From Malaya genurostris (taxonomy: Eukaryota; Arthropoda; Insecta; Diptera; Culicidae), in the NCBI RefSeq assembly GCF_030247185.1, contig NC_080572.1, positions 30,922,971-30,986,970 on the forward strand: a stretch of DNA of 64,000 bases. Reading direction: 5' to 3'. Numbering within the stretch: the stretch's first letter is position 1; each line of letters opens with the position of its first letter. This document shows, piece by piece, positions 22,426 to 35,469 of the stretch. The notes below the pieces were generated by a model, which made no database searches, was not told the origin of the DNA, and saw only the letters and a list, made by a program, of their open reading frames with translations. Made by a program: the position numbers and the translations under genes.

Positions 22426-25400
22426 TGAATTTAATATTACAGTTTGATGGAGCGCTCATTGATCATTGACAGTTCATACAGTAGAATACAACATATTAAA
22501 ACCAACTTTAAATAGCACTCTTTTTCCCAGAACGAATTCCTCGTGGATCGAAATATATTTTACGTGTATTGTTGCTAGTGCAGCAGGTGTGAGTTTGATT
22601 TATCGATAATTTCGTTAATATTATTGCCTGTATGACTAGGTTCTCAATCACTGCGCTCACTAACCTAGCAACAGTTTATCGTAAGATCTCAAGATTTATG
22701 CTCAAGCTTACTTGTTGCTAAGTTGCATACAAGTGCCACAGGTGAGAGCGAATTTAACAGCGTTTCTCTGCATTAAAGTGTTTCTAAAGTCTACGAATGA
22801 GACAACTTCCTGGGTTCACCGAACATTGAGTGATTTTTGATTCCATATAAATCCTGTTGCGCATATACGGATTATGTGCTCATTACATAATAAATATATT
22901 GAAGATTTTAGACACAAGCAATGTATATATGTAGGCTAAGGTCGACTTTGAGATGTAGTACTCTAAACACGACATTATTGATTGTCGTTGGAAATTGCAA
23001 ATCTTGTTATGCTAATATGGTTCTTAGTTCTGCTCGACGTTTAGGAATCATGATGATGCATTGAGATATGTATATAGTATAACATCTATTTAATAAATCG
23101 TTGGTTATTTTAAACGCTATATATTTTCTCGTGTTTTAGAACCCTAATTGATTGTACATTATTGTAAGGATGTTGTTTTGACAAATGGAGTGCAGTTCGA
23201 ACGAGACATACCAAAAAAAAATCTTCGCTGCTGCATACAAAAGTTGCTTCAGTAGATCGATGTTTTCGATATGAAATAAAATGGGGTAAAATGCAAAACG
23301 TGATACATGGCTAAGAAGTTTAATGTTGTATAACATCATTAATGTTTACTTTATCATCGATCTGAATATTTTTGCAGTCTTGTTAAAGCATTCATAATAT
23401 TGAATAATATTCTCTATCAGAAATTCGTTTAATCCGATTCTACCTTTGCCACAGTGGGAGATGGAACCTAGTAATAGTAGCAGACAGCTGCACGCGGATA
23501 CAGGGGCAATTCTCCGATAGTGCCAACAGAAATTAATGAAGACCTTCTAGTCGCAGAATTGGCACTATTAATTTTACGCCAACACCGCAACAACAATGCT
23601 GTATCGTGGATCAAATTTCTTTCCTGGCGTAACTCGAGGCTGCCAGCGATTGGTCAAGGCTGAAAGTACAATGCTCTTGGTGAAAATATTTTTTTTTGTG
23701 TGCATGCACACAAAATTAATGGTTTAAACTTGATGAAAATTTATGTATTGTGCAGTTTTTGGTCAACGGCCAGCTGATCCCGTGCAAGTGAATTACCTTT
23801 TCATTAATCAATTGGGGAGGTACAACACGTGCTGATTGTGTATTTTTTCATTCGTTTCCCTGAATCGGGTTACCTTAAAACGATGGTATCATGAAAATTC
23901 ATTGTTGGTATTTGGTCAATGGCGAAATGCTGTAATCAATATGTATTTTTGTGGGAACCAAAATTCATATTAAGCAACCAGCTGATACCGCCGAAATATG
24001 ATATCCGCAGTAACGTTGACCGATATTGGGATGATGATTACATAAAATCTTTCAATTTTGTTTCAGCGCGGACAAAAAATTGCTCTTTAATTTCCATTTG
24101 GTTCAGGCTCGTTCAAAATAAAGTGACCAGTTTTTCATAAGTTTTTATTTAGGAAGAAAACTACGGCATATATTAGAAATTCTTAAGCAAAGACAGTAGG
24201 CAATCCGTTTGCAAACGGTTCAGTAGCATTAGTTGCTATAGAAACCTTTTTTATCAAAGGATGATAAATCTTTTCTTGGAAACGGAACGGCATTGACAAG
24301 TTTTAAAAATATATACAAAAGTGAATGACTATTAGTACGAATACATGCAAAAGCTGTACTTAATCCATTTAGCAGTGAAATAATACCATTATCGATTGTT
24401 TTCAATTGAATTTTAAAGACTTCAATGATTATTTTTGTAAGGTGCTTTATTTTTCAATGTAATATTTGTATGTTTTATATTAGCAAATTCCATGGGATGG
24501 GATGTCGAAACATGCATATTTCAACATTGGCTGTTTTCCCAAAAATAGTAAGTAGAACCTTAACACGTCGAACGAACGATAATATTTAGAATCTCATATT
24601 TGCGAGATATCAATGTTAATTTTTAGTTCATGAAAATTGGAACCGGTAAATCATCGGTAACATTCTTGATTAAATTCAAGTTAGTAGGCCATTTACTAAT
24701 ACCGTTAGAGTCGCCCGCGTGTAGGTTCAAAAACGAAAACGGTCTAACACAATCAACGAATTAGTACATTTTGATCCCATTTTAAAAGATATCGTCATAT
24801 CACTTTAAATTATGGCTTGAAACCTTAACCGCACATCACTATATGTTTAAATTGAATTAAGTTGAAATTGTTTACTAGATATCTGTAGCTCAAGAGAAAA
24901 GTTAGCTTCCAAAGAAAGGTCAAGTATCATTCCCGCTATTATCGCTACAGGAAATGAATTGCACAACAATTGCGAATCTATCGCGACGCACATAACTTGA
25001 GGTGGTTAGTAAATAAGACATCTTGCTGTCAGATGGCCTCCTGCTGATTGAAAGTTGTTTTGACTCCACTAGACACAATCCGATATATAACAATATTTGA
25101 TTAGGACCTATCGTATCACCTAATCCAATATCTATAGATGTAAGTTTGATTTTCTGATTTTGGTTAGTTATTTTTTGAGACAACTAAAGAAGTCTTACTT
25201 TTGCTAATTTAGATTTTCTAATTCTAGTTCCCTTAATAATAATAAAATATTTGTTGAAATGGCTATTTTTTTAGTTGAATTCACCAATTGAACGTGCTGT
25301 CATTTCTTAGCTAAGGCACACTTCATATCCATTCAACTAATTTTTTAGTTGAATTAGAAAAATAAAACGTTGTTTTCAACCAACATAACTGGTTGAGTTG

Positions 25401-26261
25401 GTTTCTGCAATTTGCAGCTATATGTCACCGAAAAAACGTTAACACCGGAATGACTACTAGCCACTAGATGGCACACTACAATCGGAAAAAAATTTCAGTC
25501 GCGGTTGTCTTTTCTATATTGGCAGGTATGAATACGATGTTCTAAATCACTGTTTTCTTCATTCAACTTCGCGAAATCGACTCACTCACTGAAAACTTTG
25601 AGCACTCGGAAAACAAAAACCGAATACAAGTAGACCACTGGACGGCATAGTCGGAAAATTTAAAGATACAAAATACTTTATTTGACATATACAATTAGAG
25701 TGCAACATTCGAAACTCACTTCACTGTTCCGCGTAAAAACATTATTACCCACAATCGCTTCAATTGCGCACAAATTCTGAATAAATACACTTTCCACTAA
25801 GAGTTTACGTCATTTTCACATATCGGTTTAGAAATTTATATATGGATATATCGTAACACATGCGGAAAACATCTAAACAATTTGCAAGCAGTTTCAACAA
25901 GACTGTCTTTTTTAGCTTTTTAATGGATTGTTTTGCCTTGACACTTCTCATGAGTTTTTGGCTAATAAACTTGTTAATAAAACCAATTTCATTTTTGTTT
26001 TCTTTGTGCTGTCCTTCAGTAATGACGGTGATAGATAAATAGAAACAAATTTCCTGATTTTAATAACTAACTATAACTGCTGGTTTGTGTCCAGAATATT
26101 CGCCAACTAAACACATTCTCTAAAAATAAGAGATTTTTTCAGCATAGTAAATTCTCAGTTTTAACTGATTTTAAAGTTATTTTCAAAATTTTGTTGTTAA
26201 AATCAACTAATTCAAAAACAGTAATACGAATTAGGCGCAGAGCTAATTTCGGTCGTTCCGT
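22426..26261. other. Intergenic, about 3.8 kb, no supported gene
   Basis: AT-rich sequence without a recognisable gene, RNA or repeat. The least AT-rich part is 23450-23680 (cagctgcacgcggatacagg), which may be an old coding remnant but has no frame longer than about 70 codons. Two similar phrases, ttggtcaacggccagctgat (23760) and accagctgatacc (23979), hint at an old local duplication. Around 25240-25400 several ttagttgaatt motifs occur in both orientations, possibly a small decayed inverted-repeat element. Confidence 0.35.
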
Positions 26262-27470
26262 GAGTAAAAAAGACGGGTGAGTAATGTCAGAGACATAACT
26301 GGATGTCGTGAATACAAATAAAATTGGCTCGCTTCCTTCACATGTCCAAAGTTGATCGAATTGTGCAAGCATTCCCTTTCTTCACTACTAGAACTACTAC
26401 TGAAACGATGCACCTACACTTAAATAGGGATAAGTTACATCAAACATTCTGACACACAATTAAATATTACGATGTTATTTATAGCAAATGATTGTGGCTC
26501 TGAAAAGAACCTTTTATGAAGGTCTTCGTGTTGGAGAGTTACGAGCCTAATTCGAATCCGGATGGAAGCCGTTGACTTCCGCCATCTATTTTCAAGTTGT
26601 CCGTGGATGAGATACTGATATGGTTAGCATAGATATAGTGTTCACAACCGATTATAATCTTAAATTGAACAAAACTTTTATTCGATGCGTTGATCAATGA
26701 TGCAATAGCCCTATGATATGAAAAGTATGACATATATCTACGGCTTTCTACATTGATATTTTTCCCGTGATATCTGATAACTCCCACTGGCAGGCTTTTG
26801 GTGTGGTTTTGCTGTGTGCCCAGCTGTGACTGTTCTTCGACACAATTCTGCTGTTCAGCGCTCGCTTCATTCCAAAAGCGTGAGGTCTTCGATGTTGCTC
26901 TCCCGTATGTCTTACTACTACAAACGTTGCTCAGAAAATGATGGGATAAAGTGGAATGTTCATCTTTTATACCGATGCAGTTGTACAGTAGCAGATATTT
27001 AGTTCTCTTCCTCAGAACGCGTTCTGATAGGCTGGTGCTAACATGGGTCAAATCAGACAGGTTTTTCAATAGTGTACTATTCAAACACTTTAATGTGGAA
27101 TTAAATGGTACATAAATAGTGCAACTGTTGACTTTAATGTTGTTGCAATACACGTTCAAGATGTAGTTAGATTATATAAACCCTTCTACTGATCACTGAG
27201 CTATGATTTTTTTTCAGTTATGAGTTTTCCTCTTTGATACTCGTTGATACCAAACGTTTCAGAAAAGTTTAATTTTGAATTATTTGAGATTATGTCATAC
27301 AACTGAAAATTTTATCATGAATTTATGATCATATTTTCAACGGCATGTAGCAAAAATTATATTGATACGTTAGATATAACAAGAAATATTCACGATCAAA
27401 AACTCAACATTCTCTCAGGAGGTAAGTTTTGAAAAGGCACGGCATAGTAAAGTAAGTCGTATTCACGACA
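26262..27470. mobile_element. Relative of the 14583-15995 element
   Basis: Shares with the 14.6-16 kb element the left end (gtaatgtcagagacataact, gatgtcgtgaatac at 26302-26315), an interior block (ttctgataggctggtgctaa, tttttcaatagtgtactatt near 27060) and the right end agtaagtcgtattcacgaca at 27451-27470. The subterminal inverted pair TGTCGTGAATAC/GTATTCACGACA is intact. No transposase found. Confidence 0.65.
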
Positions 27471-28600
27471 AAAATTCAAAATAGCAGACATATTGAGTTT
27501 CTTCCGAAGTTGTAAAAATATCATCTTCCTGTTCTAAACTGAGTTAAATGGAAAGGTACTATAAAAATCTCTCGCTCACAAGCGGTTGTCCGAAGTTGAA
27601 GTCTAATACACAAAACGATTTTCACTGGATCCGAAATTTACGCGCAAAGTCGGGGGTGCGTAAATTGAATTTCACGTAAATTAATTAAAACATCGCGTTA
27701 TTTCAAATTTTTCGCGTAAAAAAAGGTTTTTGCCTTTCTCATATAGAAAGGCTATGCAATCACTGTGAAAATCCGAAAAGGCCGAATGCCATATACCATT
27801 CGACTCAACTCGACGAACTGAGCAAATGTCTCTGTCTGTGTGTGTGTGTATGTGTGTGTATGTAACAAAAATATGCACTCACTTTTCTCAGAGATGGCTA
27901 AATAGATTTTCACAAACAAAGATTCAAATGAAAGGTCTCATAGTCCCATAGCCTGCTATTGAATTTCATTCCGATCTGACTTCCGGTTCCGGAGATATAG
28001 GATGATATGTACCAAAAAAGTGAAAAAAATATGAACTCACTTTTTTCAGAGATGGCTGAACCGATTTTCACAAACTAAGATTCAAATAAAAGGTGTTATG
28101 GTCCCATAGCTTGCTATTAAATTTCATTTGAATGTGACTTCCGGTTCTGGAGCTATATAGTAATATGTGAAAATTTGAAAAAAAGTTCAAACTCAATTAT
28201 CTCTGGAACATCTCAACCGATTTTGGCAAATTCAAATGAAAAGTCTTATAATATCCTAAAAATTTGTGGAACATTTTATCTGGATCCGACTTCCGGTGCC
28301 GGAACTAAAGCGTGATAAGTGGAAAATTACCAATTTTATTAGCATTTTTCCATGAACGATGGTTAAAAACAGGTACAAATCCCATAAAATTGTCTGATAA
28401 ATTCTTCTAGTTTGCAGAGCTTGTTAGTTTGTGGGCATGAAAACTAAATTCGGCACTACTGGTCCCCTCTTTTCCTGTTCCGAGAGCACCGAAAGTGGAG
28501 AAGAAAAACTCCTAAAACTAAATTCACTTCGATTTCTCTGCGATGCTTGAACCGATTTTTACAAATCTTGATTTGAATTAAAGTTCATACTGTCTTTAAA

Positions 28601-30720
<2,120 letters not shown>

Positions 30721-30738
30721 TCCTTAAACGTGTGTGTG
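30721..30738. other. Junction filler between the two LINE copies
   Basis: Eighteen bases join the truncated copy to the tail of the longer one: tccttaaacgtgtgtgtg. The first 14 are identical to element-internal sequence at about 30476-30489. Confidence 0.7.
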
Positions 30739-31116
30739 TGTTTTTTTTTGTGTTTATTAATGACACTTTACACTGGTAATTCCGGTGCATTCATGTCATG
30801 AAGAATGTGGTCGTGAGTTCTTGATACAAATATAGAATTTCGTGTGATTTTCTTCTCGTCAACTGTTCATATCCTTTTCAGAAATAATATTCAATGTTTT
30901 ATATACTCTTCATCGTTTGGCTAATGTTATCTTTTCTAAATTCCTTTCGTTATTTACACAATTATTTTCTTCCGCTTCTCATGTGAATTTCTATTCGGTT
31001 TAATCTACGTAGTTAATTTCTATCTTGACATTTTTATCTCAATCTTCTTTCTCTTTAATGTATTCAACAGAACCCTCGTCTTTATCTTGATTTTCTTCTT
31101 TTCATCTTCATCAAAA
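30739..31116 (-). other. 3' UTR of the I-clade LINE
   Basis: About 380 bp between the ORF2 stop and the A9 tail, pyrimidine-rich on the plus strand. It is duplicated almost unchanged at 29861-30236. Confidence 0.75.
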
Positions 31117-34095
31117 CTACAGTTGGTTGCACAATTTTGTTTCGTGTAGAAAGCTCAGCATTCGCGTCGTTTGTTCTTCCGCGTTTCCTAAGGCTTCGTA
31201 TAAGCTGGGGGCGATGTGATGTTTTATCCTCTCTTTTTCATATTTTCGACACTGAAGAATGAGATGTCGAACATTCAATTCCGTACCGCAACACTCGCAG
31301 TTGGGCGGGTTCTCTTTTTTTAGTAAGAAGGTATGAGTTAACCGGGTGTGCCCAATCCTTAAACGTGTGAGCAGTCGCTGGTCAGTTGGACTGCTACGAT
31401 CTCTCCATCGGTGCGTGTCGTATTTCACCTCTCTTTGCTTGGCTACTCTTGCGGCATCTTCTCCGGGAATTGTCACGTCGATGACCGGATGTCTTCTGCC
31501 CTCATTTGCCAGCCGATCTGCCTCTATGTTTCCGTTGATACCAGCGTGCCCCGGAATCCAGCAGAAATGGATGGGTTTACTTCGCACAATGCGCTCAATC
31601 TCCTGTATCCATGGGTGGCGCGATTTTCCTTTTTCGAGGGCCACCAGGCAGCTAGCGGAATCCGTGAGGATTACCATTTCATTGCGAACGTTCGGTAGGG
31701 CAGCTGCCATCTTGATGGCAAATGCCTCTGCGGAGAAAACACTGCAATCTTTCGGTAGACTGTATTTCTGAGCTATCACATTGTTGTAGTATGCAGCCCC
31801 TACCGTGCCGTCACATTTTGATCCATCTGTATAGATAACGGTTGAATGTTGGAAACGGGTTTCTAGTAGTTCCCGTACGATAGGACGTGCTTTCTCCGGT
31901 GGGACTCCGGCGCTCACCCTTTTTTTCACATCCCTCACAATCACTGGTTTTCGTGCGTTCCACGCACGGTCACTCTGCCTCGTGAGTTGGCCGACAACAG
32001 GAAGAGGTGAACCGGTTAGTTTTTCGAGATGTTCTGTGGCTCGCTGTATCAGAGGGAGGGTGCCGTAATTTCTATTCATCGAAAATATCCGGATGGCTTT
32101 ACACACCATAGTTGAGATCGCAAGTAGTTCGAATGGTAGGGTTCCCGCTTCGGCCATAACTGCGACAATTGGACTAGTGACAAAGGCTCCGGAAGAGAAC
32201 CGGACCATTTTGTTGTAGGCAGAAGCAAGAGTCTGTAGAGTCGCTAAACCTCCTCGACTGATAAGTCCTATTCCATACAGCAACTTCGAGGTAACTAATG
32301 CTGATCCAATCTGAAGTAGTGAAGTTCGGTTGCCGCGTGGAAGTTTGGCACCGACCACCCGCAAAATCCGTAGCCGAGACTCGCAATCTTTCTTCATCGT
32401 TTTGCAATGAGGTTTGAAAGTCAGAGATTGGTCTAAGGTTATGCCCAGAATCCTTAGTCGGTTGGTCGTCGAAATTGGGATCTTATCAATGACGATGCTC
32501 CTTGTAAATCTTTGCCGTGTATTCCGACTGCAATAGAAAATGAACGATTTTGCTGCCGATATACAGAAACCGACGCTCTTTGCCCATATGTTGACAGCTT
32601 TGACTGCGGCCTGCAGTTTACGGAATAAGGCATCACTTTTCGCTCTTCGCACAGCAAGGAGGATGTCGTCAGCGTACATAATTATGTCAACTCCGCACGG
32701 CAGTACTCGGAAGATAGGCTGCATCGCAACGAGAAACAGTGTCACCGAGAGGACCGAACCTTGAGGTACTCCGTTTTCTAGAACGTGTTCGCGAGATAAG
32801 TGTCCTCCTACAGACACCTGAAATGTCCGCTCGGAGAGAAAACTTTGTATGATGTTCAGCATTCGGCCACGTATTCGCCATGTTTTCAAGGTGCGCAGTA
32901 TGCCTTGGCGCCATGTGGTATCATATGCTTTCGACAAGTCAAGTGAGGCTATCAAGCAGTGTTCGTTCACGGTAGGAAGCGATTTCTCCAGCTCGGCAAA
33001 GTAGGTGTCAGTTCCTCTTCCCGAACGAAACGCATGTTGGCGTCTGTCAAGCCGCCCATTCGACTCTAGCTCGGTGATCAGTCGACGATTGATGATCCGC
33101 TCTAAAAGTTTGGACACGCAGCTGGTAAGCGAGATTGGCCGAAAGCTAGCAGGTCCAGTATCGTTACAGTTGGGTTTTGGAATAGGGACAACGATAGCGT
33201 TCCGCCAGCTAGCCGGGAACTCCCCGTTGCTCCAGATTTTGTTGAGTAGCTCAAGAAGTACTGTTTTCGCAGATAGAGGTAAATGACGAAGCAAAGGATA
33301 TCCTATACTGCCAGGACCTGTAGAAGTACCTCGACCTTTATCGAGAGCCCACAGCAGTTCGTTCAAGGTGATGTCCGTGTTGTAAATATCATCGGTATTC
33401 GGCGAAAAATTTATGGACTCTCGTTCTGCCTTTCGCTTCGTCATCTGGAAAGCTGGAGGGAAGCTGGAGGTCGCGGATCTTTCACTGTAAAATCTGGCCA
33501 GTTCTTCTGCTACTTCTGCAGGGTTGTCCGTGAAACCGTTGACTCCTTTGAGTACTGTTGTATGCTGTTGTCGACAGCCACGCAAACGGTTTACTGTCTG
33601 CCATAATTTGGCAGTCGTGCTCTCAGGAGAGATTGTCGCTACAAATTTCTCCCACGAATTCCTTTTTGCTTCCTTCATTGTCTTTCGTGCCGCTGCTCTA
33701 GCTTCCTGGAATCGTGCTAACGCTGTAGGTTGTTCTGGGTTTGATCTCTGCATTCGCCGCAAGGATCGCAGACATTTTCGTCGCTGTCGAATTGCTGCCT
33801 TCGTTTCTGAGCTCCACCAAGGTACTGATTTGGGTCCAATCTGGCCACTGGTACGTGGTACAGATTTATTGGCTGCTGCGATCAGCTTTTCCGTAAAGCT
33901 GTTAACGTTCCACGCGACATCCGGGTGGATGGTTTCAGCAATAATTTGTTCATATAATGCCCAGTCAGCCTGGTCATATAGCCACTTTCGTCGTACCGTG
34001 CGTTGGCTCGACCATCCAGGTATAGAGACAATTATTGGAAAGTGGTCGCTGTTGTGCGTGTCCGAAAGTGTTCGCCATGTGAATTTTGGGGCCAA
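31117..34095 (-). CDS. I-clade LINE ORF2, RT-RNase H part
   Basis: Reverse transcriptase with RNase H, 992 codons from the internal ATG at 34095; the true ORF2 begins upstream at 35450 and is broken by a frameshift. Residues 16-18 are the SDH that completes the endonuclease. RT: FRPISLTSCVSKLLERI (318-334), motif A SLDLSKAYD (catalytic D386), GVPQGSVLS (442-450) and MYADD (D476, D477). RNase H: YTDGS (D757), SAEAFA (E790), LTDSAS (D812), WIPGHAGINGNIEAD (D860); all four carboxylates are present. The C terminus holds CECCG...HLILQC. Eighteen codons after GEDAARVAKQ are missing relative to the neighbouring fragment. Apart from the upstream frameshift the enzyme appears intact. Confidence 0.88.
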   Translation of the reverse strand: MAPKFTWRTLSDTHNSDHFPIIVSIPGWSSQRTVRRKWLYDQADWALYEQIIAETIHPDVAWNVNSFTEKLIAAANKSVPRTSGQIGPKSVPWWSSETKAAIRQRRKCLRSLRRMQRSNPEQPTALARFQEARAAARKTMKEAKRNSWEKFVATISPESTTAKLWQTVNRLRGCRQQHTTVLKGVNGFTDNPAEVAEELARFYSERSATSSFPPAFQMTKRKAERESINFSPNTDDIYNTDITLNELLWALDKGRGTSTGPGSIGYPLLRHLPLSAKTVLLELLNKIWSNGEFPASWRNAIVVPIPKPNCNDTGPASFRPISLTSCVSKLLERIINRRLITELESNGRLDRRQHAFRSGRGTDTYFAELEKSLPTVNEHCLIASLDLSKAYDTTWRQGILRTLKTWRIRGRMLNIIQSFLSERTFQVSVGGHLSREHVLENGVPQGSVLSVTLFLVAMQPIFRVLPCGVDIIMYADDILLAVRRAKSDALFRKLQAAVKAVNIWAKSVGFCISAAKSFIFYCSRNTRQRFTRSIVIDKIPISTTNRLRILGITLDQSLTFKPHCKTMKKDCESRLRILRVVGAKLPRGNRTSLLQIGSALVTSKLLYGIGLISRGGLATLQTLASAYNKMVRFSSGAFVTSPIVAVMAEAGTLPFELLAISTMVCKAIRIFSMNRNYGTLPLIQRATEHLEKLTGSPLPVVGQLTRQSDRAWNARKPVIVRDVKKRVSAGVPPEKARPIVRELLETRFQHSTVIYTDGSKCDGTVGAAYYNNVIAQKYSLPKDCSVFSAEAFAIKMAAALPNVRNEMVILTDSASCLVALEKGKSRHPWIQEIERIVRSKPIHFCWIPGHAGINGNIEADRLANEGRRHPVIDVTIPGEDAARVAKQREVKYDTHRWRDRSSPTDQRLLTRLRIGHTRLTHTFLLKKENPPNCECCGTELNVRHLILQCRKYEKERIKHHIAPSLYEALGNAEEQTTRMLSFLHETKLCNQL

Positions 34096-34184
34096 GCTCT
34101 TGGAGCAGAAGGAAACGTCGATTGCCGAAGTATATCCGGTAGACGGGTCGATACGAGTGGGGGATTACGATAACGAGTGGGGGA

Positions 34185-35450
34185 TTACGATACGATAAAT
34201 TTGCCAATAACGTTTGATGATGATGATCCCCAAGCGAGATGATGTGCATTGAAGTCACCAAGGAACATCAGCGGGCCCTCTAGTTGCTCGAGGAGCTCTT
34301 GCAACGCGGTTTGACATTGCACTGAGCTTGGCGGAAAATAAATCGATACCACCGTTGCTTGAATCGGTGCGTGGATGCGTGCAGCAACTAAGTGGAGTGA
34401 AGTGTCAATGCGCAGACGCTCGAAGGGTATGTCTTTCCGGATTGCAAGGCCAACCCCGTGTTGCCAGTAGTGTGTGCTGTTAGATTCCAGGAGTAGCGTG
34501 TAGTTTTTGCCGAGAAAGTCTGGTGGCGAGGTTTGATTTACCTTAGTCTCCTGGAGTGCGACGATACATGGCTCGTGGTTGGCGATAAGCAGCTTCAGCT
34601 CACTAATGTTGGCTCTAATCCCACGAATGTTCCACTGCAATGCAAAACAACTACCAGAGTGACTATTTGTGGACGATCTCGAGGAAGGAGTCGATGAGGA
34701 AGTAGACGATTTTCGTCTCGATATTCGACTGGTAACCGGACCGGCTGAAAGAGAAAAAGAAGCCGCAACATTCTCTGCTGAGAGTTGTTCTGTTGTTGAA
34801 CTTGCCTGTGGAACGCATTGTCCCACAGTGCCAGCCGCTGTCGTAACCATTACACTAGTTTTGCCAACACCGATAACAGCCGGCACTGGGGATGCGCTTT
34901 GTGTAACATTTTTCTGCAGGATGGGGTTTGATGGGCTTTCTCCAGGCGTGCTGTCGTCTGAAAAATCGATGGGCAAAACAGTATCTGCTTTTAGACGAAT
35001 TTCGTGATTACTGACCTGTGGGACGCCTTGCCCCACAGTGCCAGCCATTGCCGAAACTACTACACGATTACTATCAGATATACTGGCATCAGCCGGCACT
35101 GGGGAAAGACTTTGTAAAGTTCGATCGGCTTCTGCGCTGTTGGTTTGGATGGTTGATATCTGATGGTTCTGCGTAGTTGAGATCAGATGAGAAGTTGTAG
35201 GGCGGCGGCCAGGGCAAAGAAGGATTACCCCTTCTCCCTGCCGTCTATCCCAGAAATTCAATGTACGATATATTTCGCTGGTTGGATCGGCTGCAGAGGT
35301 GAATTCGCCATCAACGGGTTGGGGTAAGACGTTCCGGATGGCTCCTTCAGCCTGCTGCACTTGCGTCGGAAGGGGTACTACACATTCTCCGCTTCCAAAC
35401 CGATAATTCTCGTTGTCAGTGTTCGTGGGTGAGTCGTCGTAATGATTCAA
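34185..35450 (-). CDS. I-clade LINE ORF2, N-terminal extension and endonuclease part
   Basis: Frame of 421 codons opening 19 bp after the ORF1 stop. Residues 1 to about 270 form a long, low-complexity, Ser/Thr/Pro-rich extension with an internal repeat (AGTVGQGVPQVS and AGTVGQCVPQAS, each preceded by SPVPA). The endonuclease then starts: QWNIRGIRANISELKLLI, LQETK, HGVGLAIRKDIPF, and FLGDFNAHHLAWGS. The frame fails near 34150-34190 because a 20-bp stretch (acgagtgggggattacgat plus one base) is present twice in tandem; the rest of the endonuclease continues in the frame that ends at 31117. The long extension before the endonuclease is unusual for LINE ORF2 proteins. Confidence 0.82.
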   Translation of the reverse strand: MNHYDDSPTNTDNENYRFGSGECVVPLPTQVQQAEGAIRNVLPQPVDGEFTSAADPTSEIYRTLNFWDRRQGEGVILLCPGRRPTTSHLISTTQNHQISTIQTNSAEADRTLQSLSPVPADASISDSNRVVVSAMAGTVGQGVPQVSNHEIRLKADTVLPIDFSDDSTPGESPSNPILQKNVTQSASPVPAVIGVGKTSVMVTTAAGTVGQCVPQASSTTEQLSAENVAASFSLSAGPVTSRISRRKSSTSSSTPSSRSSTNSHSGSCFALQWNIRGIRANISELKLLIANHEPCIVALQETKVNQTSPPDFLGKNYTLLLESNSTHYWQHGVGLAIRKDIPFERLRIDTSLHLVAARIHAPIQATVVSIYFPPSSVQCQTALQELLEQLEGPLMFLGDFNAHHLAWGSSSSNVIGKFIVS

Positions 35451-35469
35451 TCGTTGTTGAGAGGTGATG

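Noticed and set aside
23919..24140. 73-codon plus-strand frame as a gene
   Set aside because: No family resemblance, no conserved context, AT-rich surroundings; kept only as intergenic.
31346..31771. Plus-strand frames opposite the I-clade ORFs (also near 33524-34198 and 34669-35007)
   Set aside because: Shadows of the real minus-strand ORF2, which carries the recognisable catalytic motifs.
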